The notes beneath the pieces are model-generated. The model had not been told where the DNA came from, did not search any database, and was given only the letters and a program-made list of their open reading frames with translations. A DNA stretch of 64,000 bases, from positions 440,377 to 504,376 of the forward strand of contig DDEN01000056.1 in assembly GCA_002336115.1 (NCBI GenBank), in the 5' to 3' direction. Positions within the stretch are counted from its first letter, which is position 1. Every line of letters begins with the position of its first letter. This DNA is from Chitinophagaceae bacterium UBA1953. GTDB lineage: Bacteria > Bacteroidota > Bacteroidia > Chitinophagales > Chitinophagaceae. The translations under genes were made by a program, and so were the position numbers. Positions 44,460-53,833 of this stretch are shown one piece after another.

Positions 44460-46874
44460 ATGTATATGAAACGCTTTTTATTGATCCTTTTCGTTTTTGC
44501 ACTTACAAAAACATTTTCTCAGGATGCAGTAAGTTACCAGCTTCCTCCAAAAACAATTCTTGATCTTGCGCTGGCAAAACCAACTCCGGGAGTAAGTGTC
44601 GACAGCAAAGGTGAATGGATGTTGTTGATTGAACGCAACACGTATCCAACTGTTGAGGAATTAGGCCAACCTGAAGTAAGAGTTGCAGGTCTTCGTATTA
44701 ATCCTGCTAATTTTTCATTGAGCAGGCAGAACTATATCAACAATTTTACTTTACGCAATATTGCAACAGGTAAAGAGTATAAAATTGCGGGATTGCCTGT
44801 TAATCTTCTTGCTGCTTCGGTTGAATGGAGCCCCAACGAAAAGAAAATTGCTTTTACGCATAATGCAGGATCGCATGTTGACTTGTATGTGATTGATGTG
44901 GCTACACAAAAAGCAATGAAAGTAAATAAAACTGCGTTAAATGTAGTGCTTGGCAGTGCTTTCAGTTGGCTGAATGATAACACAGTGCTTTATAAAGCAA
45001 CAATCAAGCTTCCATCGGCAATGCCGCAAAAGCCCATTACTCCAAAGGGGCCCACTGTACAGGAAAGTTATGGAAGTTCAGCACCCCGTCCCACTTTCCA
45101 GGATTTAATTAAATCACCATACGATGAACTGTTGTTTGATTTTTTTACAACAGCGCAATTAACGAAGAATACAAACGGAGTTGAAACAAAAATCAATCAG
45201 CCTGCAATTTATACTTCAACTGAAGCCTCTCCCGATAAAAAATATTTACTCATCCGCACAATCAATAAACCATTCTCATATACAGTAACGGCTTTTGGTT
45301 TTAACTCAACTATTGCTGTGTATGATGTGAATGGAAAACTGGTGAAGGAAATTGCAAAACTTCCATCTGCAGAAACAGCGCCTGCAGGTAATGATAATGT
45401 GCAGGATGTTCCCCGCAGCATTGAGTGGCGTGATGATGAGGCTGCAACAATTGTTTGGTGCAAAGCTCTCGACGGTGGTTTGATTAAGAGTAATGTGGAC
45501 TATCATGATGCGGTGTACAGTCTGTCTGCTCCATTTACAACTCAACCAAAAGAATTGTTCAAAACAAAAATGCGTTATGGCGGTACAATATGGGGTAACA
45601 GCAGTTTTGCATTAGTGTATGAAGTGTTGCGTGGCAAAGCACAAACCAAACTCAGCATGGTGAATCCTTCAACGGGTGAAATGGAAACATTGCTTGAACG
45701 CAGCGCAAATGATGCTTACAGTAACCCAGGATCACCTGTTACAGAAAAAAACAGTTACGACCGTAACGTGGTTATTCCTCACGATGGAAAACTGCTGATG
45801 AATAATACAACAGGTGCATCACCAAAAGGCGATCTGCCATTTCTTTCTTATTTCGATCTTACAACAAAAAAGAATGATATTGTCTGGCGCTGCAGTGAAA
45901 ACAGTTACGAGTTAGTGATTGATGTAATTGACAGAAATACATTAACTGTTCTCACAAGAAAAGAATCGCAAACAGATGTACCCAACTATTTTATTAAAAC
46001 ATTAAAAGGCGTTGTAGCATCAAGCGGTAAACAAGTAACCAGCTTCACCAATCCTTATCCGCAACTGGAAGGAGTAAGTAAACAAAAGATTTCATACAAA
46101 CGTGCAGATGGAGTTGATCTTACCGGTGATTTATATCTGCCAAAAGGCTATGATGTAAAGAAAGATGGGCCATTACCTGTGCTGATGTGGGCTTATCCCC
46201 GTGAGTTTACCAATGCCCGTGATGCTGCACAGGTGCGTGGATCAAAAAATATGTTTACACGAATCAGTTGGGGAAGTCCTATCTTCTGGGTAACACAGGG
46301 ATATGCGGTGCTGGATAATGCTGAGATGCCGATTGTAAGTACATCATCAGATAAAAAACCAAATGATGATTTTATTGAACAATTGAAATTAAATGCACGG
46401 GCTGCCATTGATAAGCTGGCCGAAATGGGAGTGGGCGACAGTACAAGAGTTGCGGTTGGTGGCCATAGTTATGGTGCTTTTATGACAGCAAATTTATTGG
46501 CACACACCAATTGGTTCAAAGCAGGTATTGCAAGAAGCGGTGCATACAACAGAACATTAACTCCGTTCAGTTTTCAGAATGAGGACCGTACATACTGGCA
46601 GGTGCCTCAGTTATATTTTGATATGAGTCCGTTCAGTTTTGCAAATCAGTTAAAGACTCCTATTCTTTTAATTCATGGGGATACAGATGATAACACTGGT
46701 ACATTCCCTATCCAGAGTGAAAGAATGTTTGCTGCATTAAAAGGAAACGGAGGTAATGTGCGTTATGTAAGTCTTCCATACGAAGCTCATGGTTATCGTG
46801 GTAAAGAAAATATTCTTCATGTGTTGTGGGAAGAACATACATGGTTAGAGAAATATGTGAAAGGGAAGAAGTAA
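44460..46874 (+). CDS. S9D glutamyl endopeptidase-like prolyl oligopeptidase family protease, exported
   Basis: 804 residues (ATG at 44460; ATG at 44466 equally possible). Signal peptide (FLLILFVFALTKTFSQ). Residues about 25-560 are the propeller, opening with the S9D-specific VAGLRINPANFSLSR and YPTVEELGQPE. About 570-804 are the alpha/beta hydrolase: nucleophile elbow GGHSYGAFM (Ser about 671), then ARSGAYNRTLTPFSFQNEDR, Asp in LIHGDTDDNTG and His in YEAHGYRG. These strings closely resemble plant chloroplast glutamyl endopeptidase (CGEP), subfamily S9D. Expected to degrade oligopeptides after Glu/Asp in the periplasm. Confidence 0.92.
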   Translation: MYMKRFLLILFVFALTKTFSQDAVSYQLPPKTILDLALAKPTPGVSVDSKGEWMLLIERNTYPTVEELGQPEVRVAGLRINPANFSLSRQNYINNFTLRNIATGKEYKIAGLPVNLLAASVEWSPNEKKIAFTHNAGSHVDLYVIDVATQKAMKVNKTALNVVLGSAFSWLNDNTVLYKATIKLPSAMPQKPITPKGPTVQESYGSSAPRPTFQDLIKSPYDELLFDFFTTAQLTKNTNGVETKINQPAIYTSTEASPDKKYLLIRTINKPFSYTVTAFGFNSTIAVYDVNGKLVKEIAKLPSAETAPAGNDNVQDVPRSIEWRDDEAATIVWCKALDGGLIKSNVDYHDAVYSLSAPFTTQPKELFKTKMRYGGTIWGNSSFALVYEVLRGKAQTKLSMVNPSTGEMETLLERSANDAYSNPGSPVTEKNSYDRNVVIPHDGKLLMNNTTGASPKGDLPFLSYFDLTTKKNDIVWRCSENSYELVIDVIDRNTLTVLTRKESQTDVPNYFIKTLKGVVASSGKQVTSFTNPYPQLEGVSKQKISYKRADGVDLTGDLYLPKGYDVKKDGPLPVLMWAYPREFTNARDAAQVRGSKNMFTRISWGSPIFWVTQGYAVLDNAEMPIVSTSSDKKPNDDFIEQLKLNARAAIDKLAEMGVGDSTRVAVGGHSYGAFMTANLLAHTNWFKAGIARSGAYNRTLTPFSFQNEDRTYWQVPQLYFDMSPFSFANQLKTPILLIHGDTDDNTGTFPIQSERMFAALKGNGGNVRYVSLPYEAHGYRGKENILHVLWEEHTWLEKYVKGKK

Positions 46875-47058
46875 AGTAACGGGTGATGTGCGATGTATGA
46901 TGTTTGTAACCCGTCAGTGGTTTAAAACCCTGGTGGTTTGAATAGCATATAAACTTGCCTTGCAGATGAAATTTGATGGTTTCTTCAAATGATTGTAATA
47001 TTGAACAGCAGTTTTCGTTAATGATGCTGTAGTAAATCCAAATCAATAGCTGTGCTGC

Positions 47059-48285
47059 ATGGAAGACCAGAAACCATCTTCATCTAACAGGCGTAAATTC
47101 TTAATCAATGCTGCTAAGGTAGCAGGGGTTGGTGCTGTTGGTTATATTTATTTCACAGGTTATAAGAATGATGTTTCTGAAATTGCTCCTCCTCCTGTTG
47201 GTAAACATGTTTTATTAACTCAGCCTTATCTCTATAGTATCCGGTACAATGAAATGAAAGTTCGCTGGATATCTAATCTTCAGTGTTTAAGCTGGGTTGA
47301 GATCGGAGAAACAAGAGAACCCAATCAGAAAATATTTTCAGTTACCGATGGGTTCATTAACGCAAACAATCGTATTCATGAAATTGTTTTGGAAAACTTA
47401 AAGGCGGGTCAGCAATATTTTTATCGAGTTGCATCAAAACAAATTCTGGAATTTGAGCAGGAAGATAAAATTACTTACGGAGAAACTATTTACAGTGAAG
47501 TATTTAGTTTTACTACCGCCAGGCAAAACCAAACAGAAAGCAATTGGCTTGTGCTGAATGATATTCATGATACACCTGCATCTTTTGCACACCTGATTGC
47601 ATTGAATAAAGATGAGCCGTTCGATTATGTTTTTCTCAATGGAGATATGTTTAACTGGATTGACAATGAAGATCAGCTAATCACTCATCTGATTAATCCC
47701 TGCACAAAAGTATTTGCATCACAAAAACCTATGTTATTTCAGCGAGGTAATCATGAAATAAGAGGAAATTTTATGTGGCATCTGAAAGAATATTTTTCGT
47801 CACAGCAGGAACAGTATTTTACATTCTGGTCGGGGCCTGTATTTATAATTGTTCTCGACAGTGGTGAAGAAGTTGTTGACAATGGTTATGATCAGTTTGA
47901 TACATACCGTGAAAAACAGGCATTGTGGTTAGAAAGTGTAATGCAGTCGCAAGAATATAAAACGGCCAGGTATAAAGTGGTTATGATGCATATTCCGCCA
48001 TTTTATTCGTTTAATGCAAAAGGTTCTAATCACTGTAAAAAAGTATTTTCTCCTTTGTTTGATAAATATAAAATTGACCTGGTAATTTCAGGACATACAC
48101 ATACTTATGGTGTTCACCCACCGGTAAAAGGCCAGCACAATTACCCGGTTATTATTGGGGGAGGGCCTGTTCCCGGCAAGCGTACTTTAATTAAAGTAAA
48201 AGCAAACAGGGAACAATTGTATCTGCAGATGATTAAGGATGATGGTTCAGTTGTTGGTGAGTACACAATAAAAGCAGGCAGCTAA
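47059..48285 (+). CDS. Tat-exported purple acid phosphatase-like metallophosphoesterase
   Basis: 408 residues. Twin-arginine signal SNRRKFLINAAKVAGVGAVGY at the N-terminus, a fibronectin-like N-terminal domain at about 50-155 (VRWISNLQCLSWVEIG, LKAGQQYFYRVAS), then a calcineurin-like phosphoesterase with metal-binding motifs NDIHDT, NGDMFNW, QRGNHEIRG, MMHIPPF and SGHTHTYG. Architecture matches purple acid phosphatase relatives. Acts on phosphoesters outside the cytoplasm; substrate not known. Tat export fits a metalloenzyme folded before export. GNAT-like gene starts 34 bp later. Confidence 0.9.
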   Translation: MEDQKPSSSNRRKFLINAAKVAGVGAVGYIYFTGYKNDVSEIAPPPVGKHVLLTQPYLYSIRYNEMKVRWISNLQCLSWVEIGETREPNQKIFSVTDGFINANNRIHEIVLENLKAGQQYFYRVASKQILEFEQEDKITYGETIYSEVFSFTTARQNQTESNWLVLNDIHDTPASFAHLIALNKDEPFDYVFLNGDMFNWIDNEDQLITHLINPCTKVFASQKPMLFQRGNHEIRGNFMWHLKEYFSSQQEQYFTFWSGPVFIIVLDSGEEVVDNGYDQFDTYREKQALWLESVMQSQEYKTARYKVVMMHIPPFYSFNAKGSNHCKKVFSPLFDKYKIDLVISGHTHTYGVHPPVKGQHNYPVIIGGGPVPGKRTLIKVKANREQLYLQMIKDDGSVVGEYTIKAGS

Positions 48286-48319
48286 ATCATGCTGTTTGTT
48301 TTATTCGTATTTTGTAGTT

Positions 48320-49444
48320 ATGGAAATCCACATTGAAACTGTTGATACCAAAAAGCAGTTAAAGGAATTTGTGTGGTTTGGTATCAATTTATATAAAGAT
48401 TGCGCTTTTGCCGCCCCTCCGTTATTTTTTGATGATTTCTCTGTTTTAAATAAAGACAGTAATCCGTCGGCCCGAATGATGGAAACCAACTATTTTATTG
48501 CAAGACGGGGAAATAAAATCGTAGGACGTATAGCTGCAATTATTAATCCCATTGCTAATAAGCATTTCAACAAAGCACACGCCCGGTTTGGATGGTTTGA
48601 ATGTATCAACGATGTTACTGTTGCAAAAGCACTTTTTGATGGTGCGGAAAACTGGGCACGCAGCAAAGGAATGACGCATGTGCAGGGGCCGCTCGGCTTT
48701 ACAGATTTTGACCAGGAGGGAATGGTGGTTGAAGGGTTTGATCAGTTGGCAACATTGGTAGGAAAATATAATTATCCTTATCTGCCCCAGTTAACGGAGC
48801 AATGTGGCTATATAAAAGATACCGACTGGAATGAATTTCAGATTCCTGTTCCCGAACATCTTCCCGAACGTTATTACCGCTCCGCAGCAATTGTGCAGGA
48901 AAAATACAAAGTAAAACGTGTTGTGGAAAAAAGTAAACGGATACTGGTGAAAAAATATGGGTATAAAATTTTCGGATTATTAAACACCTGCTACCGGGAG
49001 TTGTATAACTTTTCATTTCTTTCTGAAGAGCAGATTGCCTTTTACATTAAAACCTATTTCTCTTTTTTCCAAACAGAATTGCTCAGTATAGTGGTTGATG
49101 AAAAGGATGAAGTGGTTGCTTTGGGTATTACAATGCCAAGTCTTTCAAAAGCGTTACAGAAAGCAAAAGGTAAATTATTCCCAACAGGCTGGTGGCACTT
49201 ATTAAAAGCACTTCGTAAGAATGACAAGGTTGATATGTACCTGATCGCTGTGCATCCAAAATATCAAAACAAAGGACTTACGGCTATTGTTTTTACAGAA
49301 TTGTTTGATGTGTTCAGAAAAAGAGGATTCAAAATTGCTGAAACAAATGCCGAACTGGAAGATAATAACAAAGTAATGTCGCTATGGACAGAATTTCAAC
49401 CTGTACGTCATAAAAAAAGACGGTGTTATATTAAACAGCTTTAA
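48320..49444 (+). CDS. GNAT-superfamily N-acetyltransferase-like protein
   Basis: 374 residues from the ATG at 48320 (MEIHIETVDTKKQLKEF); the frame starts 24 bp earlier at a weak codon. Two halves: N-terminal IARRGNKIVGRIAAIINPIAN-type beta strands with FGWFECINDVTVAKALFDGAE and VQGPLGFTDFDQEG, and C-terminal DMYLIAVHPKYQNKGLTAIVF (AcCoA-binding Q/R-x-x-G-x-A/G-like) with AETNAELEDNNKV. This is a recognised but uncharacterised Bacteroidota GNAT family; acceptor unknown. Co-directional with the phosphatase, possibly one transcript. Confidence 0.82.
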   Translation: MEIHIETVDTKKQLKEFVWFGINLYKDCAFAAPPLFFDDFSVLNKDSNPSARMMETNYFIARRGNKIVGRIAAIINPIANKHFNKAHARFGWFECINDVTVAKALFDGAENWARSKGMTHVQGPLGFTDFDQEGMVVEGFDQLATLVGKYNYPYLPQLTEQCGYIKDTDWNEFQIPVPEHLPERYYRSAAIVQEKYKVKRVVEKSKRILVKKYGYKIFGLLNTCYRELYNFSFLSEEQIAFYIKTYFSFFQTELLSIVVDEKDEVVALGITMPSLSKALQKAKGKLFPTGWWHLLKALRKNDKVDMYLIAVHPKYQNKGLTAIVFTELFDVFRKRGFKIAETNAELEDNNKVMSLWTEFQPVRHKKRRCYIKQL

Positions 49445-49453
49445 AAACTCAGT

Positions 49454-50083
49454 TCAATATTCAAAACTTGCAACCTTTCCATCGTTCATCATCTCACCAA
49501 TAAACAGAACGTGGTTTTTTTGCAGCCCGTACGATTCCCATTTACATACTAACAGTGTACCTTCTTTTAGCTGGTTTACCAACCTGAATTTTAAATGGTG
49601 TTTTCTGAAAATATTTTCAACCGAATCAACAGCAGTGGGGGAGAAAGTGCATTTAACCGTATATACTTTCGATTGATTAAGTTTGTCAATCAAATGCTCA
49701 ATATATGGCAGCAATGCAAGCACAAGTAATATGAGAATACTTGCATAAGCTGCAGCATAATAATTACCACTGCCAATACCCATACCTACAGCAGCAACAG
49801 CCCAAATAGTGGCAGCAGTGGTAATACCGTTAATTCTGTTATCGCCACGGAATATTACACCGGCACCAAGAAAACCTATGCCCGTTACAATATTTGAAGC
49901 AATACGGTCGGGGCTGTTTGGTGCGCCAATATGTACCGACATCATAGTAAAAAAACATGACCCGATTGAAATCATAATCATTGTGCGGAACCCGGCCGAT
50001 TTACTGCGATATTCTCTTTCTGCGCCAACAATACCACCCCACAGAGCAGCAAGGAAAAACCGGAGAAGTATTTCGTAATCCAT
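49454..50083 (-). CDS. MgtC/SapB-family membrane protein
   Basis: 209 residues. MgtC core of about five helices with LAALWGGIVGAEREYRSKSAG, FRTMIMISIGSCFF, IASNIVTGIGFLGAGVIFRG and ITTAATIWAVAAVGMGIG, which are the family signatures. A soluble ACT-like C-terminal domain occupies about 140-209 (VKCTFSPTAVDSVENIFRKH). MgtC proteins support growth at low magnesium and modulate ATP synthase or potassium transport in pathogens, and in environmental bacteria the role is open. Converges with the GNAT gene (9 bp between stops). Divergent from ppdK. Confidence 0.92.
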   Translation of the reverse strand: MDYEILLRFFLAALWGGIVGAEREYRSKSAGFRTMIMISIGSCFFTMMSVHIGAPNSPDRIASNIVTGIGFLGAGVIFRGDNRINGITTAATIWAVAAVGMGIGSGNYYAAAYASILILLVLALLPYIEHLIDKLNQSKVYTVKCTFSPTAVDSVENIFRKHHLKFRLVNQLKEGTLLVCKWESYGLQKNHVLFIGEMMNDGKVASFEY

Positions 50084-50184
50084 AATTTAAAGTTGTTGAT
50101 GAATGTACTTTATTTAAGGCAAAATAAAACTGATTGCATACTGTTGTTTATTTAAAATAGCATTATAGAAAAAACAAAAAACTC

Positions 50185-50238
50185 AACTAATCAATATCAT
50201 ATTTATCCGTATGGTTACTGACCATGATTAGTTTTTTT
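50185..50238 (+). other. Hairpin with T-run upstream of ppdK
   Basis: Arms AACTAATCA (50185-50193) and TGATTAGTT (50225-50233), with an inner ATGGT TACTG ACCAT hairpin (50211-50225), followed by TTTTTTT. It looks like a terminator in the plus direction but no plus-strand gene precedes it. It could end a small RNA or act as leader attenuator about 150 nt before ppdK. Confidence 0.4.
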
Positions 50239-50381
50239 CTTGCCATATATCATTCTTTGCCCCATACCGCCCTTCTACTTTTACCCCCGAATTTTAAAAT
50301 CGTATTACGACGCAAGGAATATTGCTGGTACTTTGCTTGCCATCGCATCATTTCCTGCACTCAAACAAAAAAAATCATAAA

Positions 50382-53201
50382 ATGGCAACTGTAAAAAAAG
50401 CAACCAAGTATGTGTATTCGTTTGGCGGCGGTAAAGCCGATGGTAACGAATCAATGAAAAATCTTTTGGGTGGTAAAGGTGCAAACTTAGCCGAAATGGC
50501 GGGTCATCCAAATCTCCGTTTACCCGTTCCTCCAGGTTTTACTGTAACTACTGAGGTTTGTACATATTATTACGATAATAAAAAAACGTATCCCAAGGTA
50601 CTGGATGCACAGGTGAAAGAAGCACTTGGTAAAATGGAAAAAATTACCAGTAAAAAATTTGGTGATGTTGCAAACCCACTTCTTGTTTCAGTTCGTTCAG
50701 GTGCCCGTAAGAGTATGCCAGGTATGATGGATACAGTACTTAACGTAGGTTTAAATGATGATACTATTCAGGGATTGATTAAACAAAGTGGTGATGCCCG
50801 TTTTGCTTACGATGCTTACCGCCGTTTGATTATGATGTATGCCGATGTGGTAATGGAAAAAGCTGCAGGTATTGAACCAAAAGATGGTAAAGGTATCCGT
50901 AAAATATTAGATGAAAGACTGGAAGAAGTAAAACATCAGCAGGGTTATAAATCCGATACTGATTTAACTGTTCCTGAGCTGAAAGAATTAGTAAAAGAGT
51001 TTAAAGTAACCGTTAAGAAAGTATTAGGTAAACCTTTCCCTGAAGATCCATACGAACAATTATGGGGAGGTATTGGTGGTGTATTTGGTAGCTGGAATGG
51101 TAAGCGTGCCATTGAATACCGCCGTATTGAAAAAATTCCTGATGAATGGGGAACTGCTGTAAACGTACAGGCAATGGTGTTTGGTAACCTGGGCGATGAC
51201 AGTGCTACTGGTGTTGCCTTTTCCCGTAACCCCGGTACTGGTGAAAATAAATTCTATGGTGAGTACCTGGTAAATGCGCAAGGTGAAGATGTGGTTGCCG
51301 GTATCCGTACTCCATCTCCATTAAATGAATATTCCAAAAACGATCACAGCCGTGACCTTGTAACGCTGGAAAAATTCATGTCAAAAGCATATAAAGAACT
51401 GGATGCTATTCAGAAACGTCTTGAAAAGCACTACAGGGATATGCAGGATATTGAATTTACCATTGAAAAGGGTAAACTGTATATGCTTCAATGTCGTGTT
51501 GGTAAACGCAATGGTGTTGCGGCAGTACGTATGGCTGCAGAAATGTTTAAAGAAAAATTAATCAGCGGCGAAACAGCTATCCAGCGTGTTCATCCAAACC
51601 AATTGGTTGAATTATTGCTGCCAATGCTTGATCCTAAAGCTGAAGCTGCAACCAAGCCAATTGCCAAAGGTTTGCCAGCAGGCCCCGGTGGTGCAAAAGG
51701 CCGTGTTGTATTTTCTTCTGCTGATGCTGTAGCCTGGGCTGCAAAAGGTGAAAAAGTAATTCTTGTTCGTGAAGAAACTTCACCTGAAGATGTGGATGGT
51801 ATGCACAAAGCACAGGCTATCCTGACATCAAAAGGTGGTATGACTTCACATGCTGCACTTGTTGCCCGTGGTTGGGGTAAATGCTGTATTGTTGGTTGTA
51901 ACAATATTGAAATTCATGATAAAGAAAAAACTTTCTTAACTAAAGATGGTCAGGAAATTCATGAAGGTGATATCGTCAGCCTCAACGGTACAAAAGGAAC
52001 AGTGTATGAAGGAAATATGCCATTGGTTGCCATCGACCTCAATAAAAACAAATCATACAAAGAACTGATGGTTCTTGTTGATAAGTATAAAAAACTGGGT
52101 GTTAGAGCAAATGCAGAAACTCCTGCTGATGCTGCTCAGGGCCTGGCATTTGGTGCAGAAGGTATTGGTTTGTTCCGTACAGAACACATGTTTTATGGCG
52201 AAGGAAGTGAAAAACCATTGTTCCTGTTGCGTAAAATGATTATGAGCACAACAGAAAAAGAACGTCGTAAAGCATTGGATGAATTGTTTGTGTTTGTAAA
52301 GAAAGATATTAAAAACACACTGAATGTAATGAAGGGTCACCCGGTAACAATCCGCCTCCTCGATCCGCCATTGCATGAATTTGTTCCTCACGATACTGAA
52401 AAGCTGAAACAATTAAGTGAAGAACTGATGGTAAGCAAGGAAGTATTGCAAAGAAGAATTGATGCACTGCACGAAAACAATCCGATGCTTGGTCACCGTG
52501 GTGTTCGTTTGGGTATTAGCTATCCCGAAATCAGTGAAATGCAGATCCGTGCTATTCTCGAAGCATCAGCCGAGTTAACAAAAGCAGGTAAAAAAGTAAT
52601 GCCTGAAATTATGGTGCCTGTTACTTTAACTGTAAAGGAACTTGAACACCAGAAAGCAATTGTTGACAAGGTATTAGCCGAAGTTTGTGCAAAAGCAAAA
52701 GTGAAGACTGTGCCTCACATGTATGGTACAATGATTGAAATCCCCCGTGCAGCATTACTGGCCGACCGCATGGCCCGTGTTGCAGACTTCTTCAGTTTTG
52801 GTACAAACGATCTTACACAAATGAGCTTCGGTTTCAGCCGTGATGATGTGGGCGAATTCTTACCTGAATATATTGAAAAGAAAATCCTTCGTGACGATCC
52901 ATTCCAGACAATTGACCAGGATGGTGTGGGCGAATTAATAAAAGATGGCGTTAACCGTGGCCGTACTACAAAACCAAACCTCAAAGTTGGTATTTGCGGT
53001 GAGCATGGTGGCGATCCTGAAAGTGTGAAATTCTGCCACAGAATTGGAATGAACTATGTAAGCTGTTCACCATTCCGTGTACCAATTGCACGTCTTGCAG
53101 CAGCACAGGCAGCAATTGAAAGTCCTGCGAAAGTAGCAGTTACTAAAAAAGCCGCTAAAAAGCCGGTTAAAAAAGCAGTGAAAGTTGCAAAGAAAAAATA
53201 A
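50382..53201 (+). CDS. ppdK: Pyruvate, phosphate dikinase with lysine-rich C-terminal tail
   Basis: 939 residues from the ATG at 50382; the longer frame to 50322 is not family-like. Interconverts pyruvate + ATP + Pi with PEP + AMP + PPi. N-terminal ATP-grasp domain (VYSFGGGKADGNESMKNLLGG, RSGARKSMPGMMDTVLNVGL), swivelling phosphohistidine domain with GGMTSHAALVARGWGK (His about 490), and C-terminal PEP/pyruvate barrel (RTEHMFYG, HRGVRLGISYPE, SFGTNDLTQM, catalytic Cys about 872 in GICGEHGGDP). After the normal end (IARLAAAQAAI) a 26-residue tail rich in K/A/V/P follows (TKKAAKKPVKKAVKVAKKK), unlike the family. No PDRP regulator nearby. Confidence 0.96.
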   Translation: MATVKKATKYVYSFGGGKADGNESMKNLLGGKGANLAEMAGHPNLRLPVPPGFTVTTEVCTYYYDNKKTYPKVLDAQVKEALGKMEKITSKKFGDVANPLLVSVRSGARKSMPGMMDTVLNVGLNDDTIQGLIKQSGDARFAYDAYRRLIMMYADVVMEKAAGIEPKDGKGIRKILDERLEEVKHQQGYKSDTDLTVPELKELVKEFKVTVKKVLGKPFPEDPYEQLWGGIGGVFGSWNGKRAIEYRRIEKIPDEWGTAVNVQAMVFGNLGDDSATGVAFSRNPGTGENKFYGEYLVNAQGEDVVAGIRTPSPLNEYSKNDHSRDLVTLEKFMSKAYKELDAIQKRLEKHYRDMQDIEFTIEKGKLYMLQCRVGKRNGVAAVRMAAEMFKEKLISGETAIQRVHPNQLVELLLPMLDPKAEAATKPIAKGLPAGPGGAKGRVVFSSADAVAWAAKGEKVILVREETSPEDVDGMHKAQAILTSKGGMTSHAALVARGWGKCCIVGCNNIEIHDKEKTFLTKDGQEIHEGDIVSLNGTKGTVYEGNMPLVAIDLNKNKSYKELMVLVDKYKKLGVRANAETPADAAQGLAFGAEGIGLFRTEHMFYGEGSEKPLFLLRKMIMSTTEKERRKALDELFVFVKKDIKNTLNVMKGHPVTIRLLDPPLHEFVPHDTEKLKQLSEELMVSKEVLQRRIDALHENNPMLGHRGVRLGISYPEISEMQIRAILEASAELTKAGKKVMPEIMVPVTLTVKELEHQKAIVDKVLAEVCAKAKVKTVPHMYGTMIEIPRAALLADRMARVADFFSFGTNDLTQMSFGFSRDDVGEFLPEYIEKKILRDDPFQTIDQDGVGELIKDGVNRGRTTKPNLKVGICGEHGGDPESVKFCHRIGMNYVSCSPFRVPIARLAAAQAAIESPAKVAVTKKAAKKPVKKAVKVAKKK

Positions 53202-53229
53202 GCAACCCTCAACACATGTAAAACAATAT

Positions 53230-53259
53230 AAAGGCCGCCTAAGGGCGGCCTTTTTTTGT
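53230..53259 (+). terminator. Intrinsic terminator of ppdK
   Basis: Stem AAAGGCCGCC / GGCGGCCTTT with TAAG loop followed by a T-run, about 30 bp after the stop codon. Confidence 0.85.
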
Positions 53260-53833
53260 AACTGAATGAACGCTTGCCATAAAAAATCCTGATTTTTTTC
53301 TAAGATATTCTCAGCACTCTGATAGTTTTAGAGTTTTAATGGCAAATAAGATTTTATGCAACGATTGTGGCTTTGCGGCAAATGGTAATAGTAATTCGAT
53401 CCTGCATGTACAAACTCAAACAACTATACAAAAAAACTAAAATATGGCTGCTCAATATTAATAGTATCATTATTAAATAAAAAAATAATATGGGCCGTAG
53501 CAATCCGTCTGCCTAATTTAATTTGATTGCTTTTTTAAGTTTATTTTAAGCTAAGGCCATACGTTCATATCCGGCCTAAAAGTGGTTTTGTAAAAAATCT
53601 GGTATAAAGATTTTTGAATAACCTGTCGGCCTTAACTTTACTTAACCTAACTATTCGCAAAATGTTGTACATCCATTTAACTCTTTCCACAGGAAAGATG
53701 AGAGGTAAAGCGTGTGCCTTACCACATATAAAAGATTTATTACCCGACAAATCAAATTATTGCTTCAGGATTTAATCGAGTTCGATTAAAATTTTTTAAA
53801 AACTGCTTCAGAAACTTTTAACCACTTACAAAA
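53260..53833. other. 574-bp AT-rich intergenic region, no gene seen
   Basis: Very AT-rich, with no coding frame of credible composition on either strand (the longest open frame, minus strand near 53565-53750, has no start context or coding pattern). It must include the promoter and long leader of the aminotransferase gene, but no exact TTTG-N20-TAnnTTTG pair was found. Confidence 0.5.

Noticed and set aside
46875..47058. GTGGTTT direct repeats and short inverted words after the S9D gene
   Set aside because: Only two short copies in 184 bp; no clear terminator or known element.
53565..53750. 61-codon minus-strand frame in the ppdK-aminotransferase gap
   Set aside because: AT-rich, no coding character, no start context; treated as non-coding.
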